Below, piece by piece: positions 1 through 5,369 of a stretch of DNA of 7,023 nt. The stretch's first letter is position 1. Each line of letters starts with the position of its first letter. A program made the translations under genes and the position numbers. Under the pieces are notes generated by a model. It made no database searches. It was not told the DNA's origin and was given only the letters and a program-made list of their open reading frames with translations. The DNA is from Polyangiaceae bacterium (GTDB lineage Bacteria > Myxococcota_A > Polyangia > Polyangiales > Polyangiaceae), in contig JAKVCH010000152.1 in the NCBI GenBank assembly GCA_022447485.1, positions 1-7,023 on the forward strand, in the 5' to 3' direction.

Positions 1-728
1 ATTTCAAATGCTTGCTTCACAGAGCTCAACATCCTTGGCTTATCATCTGCAAACTGCGCAACGTTAAACTGAAGCAAGTACAGGTTATAAAGGTGGTCGC
101 GATTGTCTTCGGTGCGAGCAATATTTTCGGTGCCCTGTTCGAGGACTTTACCTGCTTCATCGTAAAGGCGAAGTACTTGGTAGAGCTCCGCTAGAGTCAC
201 ATAGAAATAAGGAACCCGAGGGTCATGCTCGATAGCTGCAGAAAAGTTCTTTAACGCGCCTTCGATATCGTCAGTCCACCAATCTGCCTCACCGAGAAGC
301 TGGTAGCACCACGCACGATTGGGGTCTGCTTCAATGCACTTCTTGAGAGGCTCCTTCGCCTCTTCCCAAGCATCCGGATTATCACTCTCCGCCTGCTTAG
401 TTAAGGCAAGCCCTCGCTTCTCCCAATAGTTGGCGAACTCCGGGGCCAAGGCCACAGCTTTGGAGAGTGTCGATGCCATTTTATCCCAATCTTCTTGCTT
501 CTCATAAGCTTTGGCCAGCTTCCAGACCATGAGATGATTGGTGGGATCAAGCGTGATTGCTTGCTCGTACTTCTGAATCGCACCCGTCGGATTCACCTTC
601 ACCGCACGGTCGCCCTCATTCGCAAGGTTAATCGCTTCAATATGGTCGCGACTGCAGCCCATGGTGGAAAGACCTAGAACCATAGCAGCGCCAAGGGCGG
701 CGCGCTTCAGCGTAGTGCTCACAGACAT
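1..728 (-). CDS. TPR-repeat lipoprotein, partial (C-terminus beyond left edge)
   Basis: An open frame runs from ATG at 728 to the left edge: 242 codons without a stop. The N-terminus has Lys8-Arg9, a hydrophobic stretch (about 10-23) and Cys25 in the context STMGC. This looks like a lipoprotein signal with a loose lipobox, so the mature protein is probably lipid-anchored and periplasmic. The rest is helical with tetratricopeptide-like units at about 28-62, 65-98, 100-136, 140-171 and 173-205. Typical TPR signatures are seen, such as A-Y-E-K followed by A-V-A-L-A-P, and F-S-A-A-I-E-H-D-P. TPR proteins act as protein-protein scaffolds; no partner can be named. The start is supported by a purine-rich AAAGAGAG 8 nt before ATG and by the signal peptide. 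The gene faces left, about 390 bp from the AgmX/PglI gene and beyond its terminator, so it probably has its own promoter. Confident as a TPR lipoprotein; specific role unknown. Confidence 0.88.
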   Translation of the reverse strand, partial: MSVSTTLKRAALGAAMVLGLSTMGCSRDHIEAINLANEGDRAVKVNPTGAIQKYEQAITLDPTNHLMVWKLAKAYEKQEDWDKMASTLSKAVALAPEFANYWEKRGLALTKQAESDNPDAWEEAKEPLKKCIEADPNRAWCYQLLGEADWWTDDIEGALKNFSAAIEHDPRVPYFYVTLAELYQVLRLYDEAGKVLEQGTENIARTEDNRDHLYNLYLLQFNVAQFADDKPRMLSSVKQAFE

Positions 729-762
729 CAAATAGCTCTCTTTCGTACAATCTTCTCTAAAT

Positions 763-806
763 GGTCGGCATCGTCGAAACCGAGACACCTCACCGTGAAA
801 CCGACC
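763..806 (-). promoter_or_regulatory. Direct and inverted repeats in the TPR gene leader
   Basis: Two exact copies of GAAACCGA (776-783 and 797-804, plus strand) start 21 bp apart, about two helical turns. They lie within an inverted repeat GGTCGG (763-768) / CCGACC (801-806). The block is 35-78 bp upstream of the TPR gene start. It could be a protein-binding site or an RNA hairpin in the leader. Short repeats like these can arise by chance, so this is a tentative call. No convincing promoter pair was identified in 807-1001; that stretch also holds a GAGCTG/CAGCTC inverted repeat (901-906/933-938) of unknown meaning. Confidence 0.25.
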
Positions 807-1001
807 GCTTGGGCGATTGGCATAATCTTCGCGGGCAGGATAGGCGGACGTACCCTGCGAAGTAAAGTAAAACTGTAATGAAATCGGCGCTTTCCTGAGA
901 GAGCTGCTGGGAGACTCCCTCACACTCAACATCAGCTCAAAAAGGCGGTAAAGCATCAAAGCTCTGGACCAGGCCTGTCGACCAAAAGTACACAAAAGAA
1001 G

Positions 1002-1027
1002 AAAAGCCCCTCCGAAGAGTGGCTTTT
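1002..1027 (-). terminator. Intrinsic terminator with UUCG tetraloop (AgmX/PglI gene)
   Basis: On the minus strand this forms a 7-bp stem (AAAAGCC/GGCTTTT), an A-G mismatch, then a 3-bp CTC/GAG stem closed by a C(UUCG)G tetraloop. The U-rich continuation CTTTTCTTCTTTTG follows. UUCG loops closed by C-G are unusually stable and common in bacterial terminators. The A/T arms give U-runs in both directions, so it could also stop rightward transcription. It lies about 95 nt past the stop codon of the AgmX/PglI gene and before the TPR gene leader, insulating the two. Confidence 0.85.
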
Positions 1028-1033
1028 TCAGGT

Positions 1034-1109
1034 TTTCCTCGAGCAAGAGGAAACGGTCGGGATCGTCTCTGCTCTGGCAAAGGCACCCGAGCCTCTTGCC
1101 CAAGAGCAG
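1034..1109 (-). other. Two further stem-loops in the 3' UTR of the AgmX/PglI gene
   Basis: Between the stop codon at 1121 and the terminator there are two more potential hairpins. The first, 1069-1109, pairs CTGCTCT/AGAGCAG at its base, then GGCAA/TTGCC and AGGC/GCCT, giving a long stem with small bulges. The second, 1034-1053, is a perfect 7-bp stem (TTTCCTC/GAGGAAA) with a 6-nt loop. Neither is followed by a U-tract on the minus strand. They may protect the 3' end of the transcript or form a small 3' UTR-derived RNA; function is inferred only from structure. Confidence 0.45.
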
Positions 1110-1120
1110 AAGCGATACAA

Positions 1121-2758
1121 TCAGCCGGGGCTGAACATGATGGGATAGGTGACTCGCACGATGCCGCCCTCGGGCTGAGGGAAACTCAAGCCGTAGAAAG
1201 CCGAGATCACGCAGCTCACCACACCGCTATCTGGAATATCTGAGCCGCCATTACCTACGTTAGAAACCGCACCATCGCGACCAATCACGAAGCGCACACC
1301 GACGCGACCTTCGAGGTTCGGGTTACGGGCAAGACCCTGCTCGTAGCACATGCGGAAACGACCGAAGTTCTGACGGACGATACGCTGAATCACCTGAGGT
1401 GGCAGCCGACCGTTGACCGACGTTGCACCCATACGAACCTTAGGTGCACGGGTCTTATAAGAGCCGCCCAAGCGCCCATGACCAGAGCCGAAGCCCTGAC
1501 CAGTACCAGTACCAGCACCGTGGCCTAGGCCACCAATATTGCCGAGACCAATACCTTCACCGCGACCACCGCCGCCTTCGCCAATGCCTGAGAGGCCAAG
1601 GCCTCCCGAGCCGAAAGCATCGCCAATCTCATCGCCCCACATATTGCCCTGGGCGCTCATTGCATCAGCACCGGAAGACGTCTCTTGTCCCCATGGAGCT
1701 GTCGGAGCGTTAGGGTCGCCTGAAGCGCCGGCGTTCAAAAGACCAATCATACCAAAGTCTCGGGCCTCACGAAGAGCCGCTTGCTTGGCCAGGTGAGGGT
1801 CTGGATTATCCGCAGGGCCTTTCACCGCATAGCGTTTATTCGTCGCCTTCGAGGACTCCTTTCCCATGGCTCCTTCTTCGCCGGCAGCTTTTGTTCCTGT
1901 ACCTCCCGCCTCGTTATCTGTCGTCGCTTCGATCAGCTCCACTTCAGGCTCGTCTTGCTCACGATCTGCGGAGGCCTGGAGATATTGTTGAATCAAGAGC
2001 AAACGATCTTTGTCGAGTTCGCTTTCATCACTCAAACCTAAGGGTGGGACGAAGAACGCCAGAGCTGCAAGCAAGCCTCCAAATGTGGCGAAAGATAGGC
2101 CGAAATACATTGCGACGGACCAATCAAAGTTGGCAGCAAAGCCTTTTTGGATCGGCTGACCCGCTACGGTTGCGGTCACCGTAAAGACAAAACCATTCAC
2201 CTCTACTTTCGCACTTGCATCCAGCGGCAAGGGTAATTGTTGGGCTCCCGCGAGTTCACTACACGGCTGAGCCTGCGCCCGAGCTTCATCGAGGCTCATA
2301 GGAGGCTGCCCATTCATTTCAACCGAACCAGTCGCTCCTGCTGGCAAAACTACGGCTATGCTCTTGCCATCGCCGATAACGATTGGAATTTGAGGAGCGG
2401 GAAGCTTTTCTTTTGGAAGGAGGAAGTCGACAGTCCTCTGGTTATCGCTTTCGCCTACGACGTAGGTGCGAGGGGGAGTTAAAACGCAAGCCGTTAAGAT
2501 ATTTCTACCCCAGGCAATGAGAATTTCTACCGCTGGGATGGCGGGACGCTCAAGCTCATTCGGTGGTAGGCCAGGTTCACTTTGCAGGAGCTCATAACAA
2601 AATGAGTCCCCCGGAGTCTCCTCATCTTCTCGAGCCAGCGGAGTGAAACGATTGACAGCTCCGGAAGAAAAAGGAGGAAAATCACCCGCAGAATTAATTG
2701 CTTGATGATGATTCGGTGGATTCATTGGGCCAAGGCATCCGGTTTCTATCCTGCTCAT
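1121..2758 (-). CDS. AgmX/PglI C-terminal domain protein, TonB-like, single membrane span
   Basis: A complete 545-residue protein. An N-terminal region (about 75-205) contains V-E-I-L-I-A-W-G and T-Y-V-V-G-E, resembling the N-terminal domain of myxobacterial AgmX-type proteins. One hydrophobic span follows (about 213-237), then an acidic Ala/Glu-rich stretch (about 244-300) and a long Gly-rich segment (about 382-432). The last 100 residues (about 446-543) match the AgmX/PglI C-terminal domain, with R-I-V-R-Q-N-F-G-R-F-R-M-C-Y-E, V-R-F-V-I-G-R-D-G and F-P-Q-P-E-G-G. Cys471 and Cys516 may form a disulfide. The lack of a signal peptide, one mid-protein span and a C-terminal domain with an extended linker suggest a TonB-like arrangement, N-terminus in the cytoplasm and C-terminus in the periplasm. 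The family is named from myxococcal gliding-motility genes, but many members are uncharacterised, and no motility gene lies nearby. The start follows AAGGAGG by 4 nt; Met12 lacks such a site. Strong family call, function open. Confidence 0.92.
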   Translation of the reverse strand: MSRIETGCLGPMNPPNHHQAINSAGDFPPFSSGAVNRFTPLAREDEETPGDSFCYELLQSEPGLPPNELERPAIPAVEILIAWGRNILTACVLTPPRTYVVGESDNQRTVDFLLPKEKLPAPQIPIVIGDGKSIAVVLPAGATGSVEMNGQPPMSLDEARAQAQPCSELAGAQQLPLPLDASAKVEVNGFVFTVTATVAGQPIQKGFAANFDWSVAMYFGLSFATFGGLLAALAFFVPPLGLSDESELDKDRLLLIQQYLQASADREQDEPEVELIEATTDNEAGGTGTKAAGEEGAMGKESSKATNKRYAVKGPADNPDPHLAKQAALREARDFGMIGLLNAGASGDPNAPTAPWGQETSSGADAMSAQGNMWGDEIGDAFGSGGLGLSGIGEGGGGRGEGIGLGNIGGLGHGAGTGTGQGFGSGHGRLGGSYKTRAPKVRMGATSVNGRLPPQVIQRIVRQNFGRFRMCYEQGLARNPNLEGRVGVRFVIGRDGAVSNVGNGGSDIPDSGVVSCVISAFYGLSFPQPEGGIVRVTYPIMFSPG

Positions 2759-2762
2759 GAGG

Positions 2763-2808
2763 CCTCCTTCTTTGAGATGAGTTTTGTTGAGATGCTGAAG
2801 AAAGAAGG
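2763..2808 (-). promoter_or_regulatory. Strong RBS with possible sequestering hairpin, AgmX/PglI gene
   Basis: The Shine-Dalgarno sequence AAGGAGG (complement of 2763-2769) sits 4 nt before the ATG at 2758. The minus-strand leader also contains CCTTCTTT (complement of 2801-2808), perfectly complementary to AAAGAAGG (complement of 2766-2773), which overlaps that site. An 8-bp stem with a 27-nt loop would cover part of the RBS. A second hairpin, CTGTCT/AGACAG (2813-2818/2829-2834), lies just upstream with an A-rich loop. The RBS is convincing; sequestration is inference. Confidence 0.5.
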
Positions 2809-2920
2809 GAATCTGTCTTCTTTTTTTCAGACAGCGGCTGCGGCAAAAAGTTCGATTCTTTTCCTCTCAAGCGAGCAGGCGCAATCTCTGCAGGCGAATT
2901 TTCCAGGCACAAAATGAAAG

Positions 2921-2964
2921 GCGCCAAGAGCAAGTTGCCTGGACGAGGCTCTTGATCTTGGCGC
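2921..2964 (-). terminator. Probable intrinsic terminator of the DUF481 gene
   Basis: A perfect 9-bp inverted repeat, GCGCCAAGA (2921-2929) and TCTTGGCGC (2956-2964), starts about 24 nt past the DUF481 stop codon. The 26-nt loop can fold further through GCCT/AGGC (2937-2940/2946-2949). On the minus strand the stem is followed by CTTTCATTTTG, a modest U-rich tail. An alternative pairing CAAGAGC/GCTCTTG shares the left arm. The remaining gap up to the AgmX/PglI start (about 2835-2920) shows no clear promoter match. Confidence 0.65.
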
Positions 2965-2987
2965 TGCAGTGCGTCGGTTCTCAGTGA

Positions 2988-4376
2988 CTACTCGAGGTCG
3001 AGGCCTAACCCGAGGGTGAGAATGAGATCGTCTTTGAGAGGTACACTGCCATCATCGAGTGGCGCCGGTTGTTCCAAGCGGTCGTAAATAGCGCCGAGGT
3101 TCAGATCGAGAATATCGGTGATCTCCATGGCTAAATCGGCGGTGCCGTGATGATAACTTTGTGCCATGTCTGTTGCGACGAGGCCAGAACTCCAGGTGAT
3201 ATCAAAGTCAATATCGTCGGTAATATCCCACTCAAAAAGTAGACCCGGACGAACAAGAAACCCGTCATCTTGGCTATTTCCACCGGTCGGCACTTGCAGG
3301 TAACGAGACTGTTGATAACCCAAGCCGAGGTCGAAGTCTAAGGTGACCGGTCCACGAGCGATGAGGTGGATACCTGCACCAGCAGCCGTAATCCAACGAA
3401 CTTTGATATTTTGGAATTCGTCATACTTGGCTTCGGCGATGACTGGGATCAGATAAAACCTTTTCGAGATGAAGACTTTCACCTGGGAACTGCCCAGGTG
3501 TTTGTTCGCATTCACTGCATCATTCACAAATCCGTAGGTGCCGTCGTATTGCAGGAATGTATAGGTGAATTCATCACGGCGACTCAGGCGCGCCATGGCT
3601 GTATAATCAATACTATCTGTATTACCGTAGCGGCCTGTGGCTCCTAGGTTGACTCGGAGACCCCACTTGCTCCATTCAGTGTGGTTATCAGGAACAACGC
3701 TCAAGAGTTGCGCTCGTTCAATCGTAATTGAGCCGCCCTTTTGTAGCTGGATAGTGACACTACCATCGTCGTTTAGGTCTGCTTTACCGATATGAACGAC
3801 TTGGTCGAGCATCACATAACGCATATCGTGAGGGGAATGGAACTCCTCCACATCTGCCCAGTCCACAGTTTGTAAACCGAATTCATCGCTATCGAATTCA
3901 TAATCATCATCGCGCATTTTCTTGAAGTCGCCCTTGAGCCATTCGCCTGACTTCATCTTCATCCAGTCGAATTGGGTATCGCCCTCGCGAATCCAGGGCA
4001 TGACCTCCGCATTCCTCTTCGCTTCCGTCTCCTCCAGTTGCTTCTTGAGGGCTTGCACCTCCTTTTGCAGAGCAGCAAGCTTATCTTTCGACTCCAGTTG
4101 GCACTTTTCTTGAGCGCTCTGACAATCGACAAGCGCCGCGCTTTCGGTGTCCTCTTTCGGGTCTGTTTCAGAGGGCGTTGCCTCTGGCTTTTGCTCGTCG
4201 TTCTCGACTGCTGCCGGAGGCTTGGTGTCTGCTGCCGGAGGTTTAGTGTCTGCTGCCGGAGGCTTTTCTTGCGCTGGGTTGGCGGGAGGCGTTGGAGCCT
4301 CCTGCGCCAGTGCCACGCTTGGAAAACCTAGCATGATGCTCAGTAGAGTGAGTCTCCTTCTTCTTTGCTGTCCCAT
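2988..4376 (-). CDS. DUF481 family outer-membrane protein with coiled coil
   Basis: A complete 462-residue secreted protein. A basic n-region (four Arg at 5-8), a hydrophobic core and a likely cleavage near A-L-A-Q (22-25) form a Sec signal peptide. A Pro/Ala/Glu-rich linker (26-80) follows with PPAADTK repeated twice. Residues about 90-123 look like a coiled coil, just after Cys85 and Cys92. Residues about 136-230 (D-W-M-K-M-K-S-G-E-W-L-K-G-D, then D-S-D-E-F, T-V-D-W-A-D-V) match the N-terminal part of long DUF481 proteins. The DUF481 region (about 235-462) has alternating beta strands with L-R-V-N-L-G-A-T-G-R-Y-G-N-T-D, typical of an outer-membrane barrel. The family has no agreed function. 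Oddly, the chain ends in LDLE rather than the usual terminal aromatic residue. No good Shine-Dalgarno precedes ATG 4376, but an in-frame stop lies just upstream and the signal peptide starts there, which fixes the start. It lies 84 nt after the reductase gene, so co-transcription is possible. Confidence 0.9.
   Translation of the reverse strand: MGQQRRRRLTLLSIMLGFPSVALAQEAPTPPANPAQEKPPAADTKPPAADTKPPAAVENDEQKPEATPSETDPKEDTESAALVDCQSAQEKCQLESKDKLAALQKEVQALKKQLEETEAKRNAEVMPWIREGDTQFDWMKMKSGEWLKGDFKKMRDDDYEFDSDEFGLQTVDWADVEEFHSPHDMRYVMLDQVVHIGKADLNDDGSVTIQLQKGGSITIERAQLLSVVPDNHTEWSKWGLRVNLGATGRYGNTDSIDYTAMARLSRRDEFTYTFLQYDGTYGFVNDAVNANKHLGSSQVKVFISKRFYLIPVIAEAKYDEFQNIKVRWITAAGAGIHLIARGPVTLDFDLGLGYQQSRYLQVPTGGNSQDDGFLVRPGLLFEWDITDDIDFDITWSSGLVATDMAQSYHHGTADLAMEITDILDLNLGAIYDRLEQPAPLDDGSVPLKDDLILTLGLGLDLE
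4209..4265 (-). repeat. 21-bp in-frame tandem repeat in the DUF481 gene
   Basis: Two complete 21-bp units (4209-4229 and 4230-4250) and a partial third (4251-4265) share TGCTGCCGGAGG and differ at only a few bases. They encode the heptapeptide PPAADTK twice and then PPA, in the low-complexity linker behind the signal peptide. Being a multiple of three, copy-number change would lengthen or shorten the linker without a frameshift. Confidence 0.85.
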
Positions 4377-4424
4377 AGTCGACCGCTATCACAACTGTCT
4401 CGCAGGCAAAATGGTGTCAGTTTT

Positions 4425-4441
4425 GAGCGGGGTGGCCGCTC
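4425..4441 (-). other. GC-rich stem-loop between the reductase and DUF481 genes
   Basis: GAGCGG (4425-4430) and CCGCTC (4436-4441) form a 6-bp GC-rich stem with a 5-nt loop, 20 nt past the reductase stop codon. On the minus strand it is followed by AAAACTG rather than a U-tract, so it is not a good intrinsic terminator for the reductase gene. It may be a weak attenuator or a processing site. The rest of the 84-nt gap shows no clear promoter, so read-through into the DUF481 gene cannot be excluded. Confidence 0.35.
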
Positions 4442-4460
4442 TTTGCCGTTTCTTTGCGGA

Positions 4461-5009
4461 TCAAGACAGAGAATTTTGGTCGAGAGTCTCCTGTAATTCT
4501 CGTATTTTTCCCTCGAGCTCATCGTGGAGTTGAGGGTTCATCAGTTGGTTGTCTTCGAAGTGCTTGTGAAATTCCGGCAGGCTAAAGGAGGCGAATATCT
4601 TGGCTCCGGCGCGGGGGTAGGCGTCGAGAGCATGGGCTAGAACGCCACGTCCTCCTCGGGCTCCTGGAGAGGTGGCCATGAGGAGCATTGGTTTTTCTCG
4701 CCAAATATTTCTCTCAATGCGAGAGAGCCAGTCGACGGCATTTTTGAAGGCTACAGCATAGGAGCCATTATGCTCTGCCAGAGAGATAACGAAGGCATCG
4801 GCGCTTTCGAATACAGTATTGAGACGGAGTGCTTCGTCAGGAAAACCGGATTCGTTTTCGAGATCAATACTGTAAATCGGCAACTCAAAGTCGTTCAGGT
4901 CCAGGACCTCGACTTCGACGTTATTCAGTCTCTTGGCGGCATAGGTGGCTAATTGGCGATTGATGGAGCTTTTGCTGTTACTGCCGCCCAAGGCGATTAC
5001 TTTTTTCAT
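4461..5009 (-). CDS. NAD(P)H-dependent FMN reductase (flavodoxin-like fold)
   Basis: A 182-residue protein, the usual size for the NADPH-dependent FMN reductase family. These soluble cytoplasmic flavoproteins pass electrons from NAD(P)H to FMN or, in relatives, to quinones, azo dyes or metals. The first strand and FMN-phosphate loop are V-I-A-L-G-G-S-N-S-K-S-S-I-N (4-17). The second flavin loop is A-E-H-N-G-S-Y (78-84), followed by F-K-N-A-V-D-W (88-94), and the third is S-P-G-A-R-G-G (114-120). ATG 5009 is chosen because the family starts right before the first strand; a TTG at 5048 would add 13 residues unlike the family. The ribosome site is weak (CGGAA). The wording of these motifs, with L-D-L-N-D-F-E-L-P-I-Y-S-I-D and A-E-H-N-G, reminds me more of Bacteroidota homologues, so transfer is possible. 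The natural substrate cannot be told. It is transcribed away from the GH18 gene, across a 360-bp divergent region. Confidence 0.92.
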   Translation of the reverse strand: MKKVIALGGSNSKSSINRQLATYAAKRLNNVEVEVLDLNDFELPIYSIDLENESGFPDEALRLNTVFESADAFVISLAEHNGSYAVAFKNAVDWLSRIERNIWREKPMLLMATSPGARGGRGVLAHALDAYPRAGAKIFASFSLPEFHKHFEDNQLMNPQLHDELEGKIRELQETLDQNSLS

Positions 5010-5018
5010 GCTGTTCCG

Positions 5019-5048
5019 ATAATAGAAAGGCATCGCGTAGTCGATCAA
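5019..5048 (-). promoter_or_regulatory. Candidate sigma-70-like promoter of the FMN reductase gene
   Basis: On the minus strand TTGATC (complement of 5043-5048; 4 of 6 to the -35 consensus) is followed after 18 nt by TATTAT (complement of 5019-5024; 5 of 6 to the -10 consensus). Transcription would start near 5012, leaving a leader of only about 3 nt before ATG 5009. This fits the weak Shine-Dalgarno site but makes the call unusual. Consensus matching alone is weak evidence in this lineage. Confidence 0.35.
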
Positions 5049-5050
5049 GT

Positions 5051-5110
5051 CGGGGCGCCGTTGAACTAGGCAGGGCGCCGTTGATCTATGCAGGGCGCTT
5101 TTTAGTCGGG
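5051..5110 (-). repeat. 20-bp direct repeats upstream of the FMN reductase gene
   Basis: Two adjacent 20-bp units (5051-5070 and 5071-5090) agree at 17 of 20 positions, sharing GGGCGCCGTTGA. A third unit (5091-5110) keeps CAGGGCGC and then diverges. The 20-bp period puts equivalent bases on nearly the same face of the helix. The repeats end right next to the candidate -35 element of the reductase promoter, where an activator or repressor would bind. Each of the first two contains the palindrome GGCGCC. The repeats are plain in the sequence; a regulatory role is inferred. Confidence 0.6.
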
Positions 5111-5130
5111 AGAGCCTCTTCCTCTCTCCC
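5108..5130. other. 7-bp inverted repeat in the divergent intergenic region
   Basis: GGGAGAG (5108-5114) and CTCTCCC (5124-5130) form a perfect inverted repeat with a 9-nt pyrimidine-rich spacer. No U-tract follows on either strand, so it does not look like a terminator. It abuts the direct repeats and could be an operator shared by the two divergent genes, or chance. Confidence 0.3.
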
Positions 5131-5221
5131 CGCGCGTGGTCTGTGTGCTTCTAAAAGTGAATAACCTGTCGAACGCCTTTATCGGGTCCAGACGGTATTT
5201 GGCGAGGCTCTCGGAGTCGTG

Positions 5222-5253
5222 TTGTCAATCAGGGAGGGCCCCGCATCTAAAAT
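5222..5253 (+). promoter_or_regulatory. Candidate promoter of the GH18 lipoprotein gene
   Basis: TTGTCA (5222-5227; 5 of 6 to the -35 consensus) is followed by the A/T-rich stretch TCTAAAAT (5246-5253). Read as TCTAAA the spacing is 18 nt with a 4 of 6 match; read as TAAAAT it is 5 of 6 but 20 nt away. Either places the start of transcription about 110 nt before ATG 5370. Weak evidence. The rest of 5131-5369 holds no gene that I can support. Confidence 0.3.
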
Positions 5254-5369
5254 AGGTTGAACGAGGAATTTTTTTCTGTCAACGAAATTTTTAGAGAAGT
5301 AGTCTCGTTGAAGAGTCGAGCTCACGAGGCAAGTGCTGTTTCTTTTTCATTTTGCGCTAAAGAGCAGCC

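Noticed and set aside
2694..2933. Minus-strand 79-codon frame overlapping the start of the AgmX/PglI gene
   Set aside because: Low-complexity Ser/Arg-rich product without motifs; it covers the leader and RBS of a confident gene and the edge of the DUF481 terminator region.
4147..4533. Plus-strand frame with repeated SAAGGLV units
   Set aside because: It is the antisense reading of the PPAADTK repeat in the DUF481 gene; the repetition comes from that DNA repeat.
5010..5048. Upstream TTG start extending the FMN reductase by 13 residues
   Set aside because: The extra residues do not resemble the family and the extension lacks a ribosome binding site; ATG 5009 starts just before the first beta strand.
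5051..5110. Short tandem repeats considered as a CRISPR array
   Set aside because: The 20-bp units are contiguous, with no spacers, and only two are well conserved.
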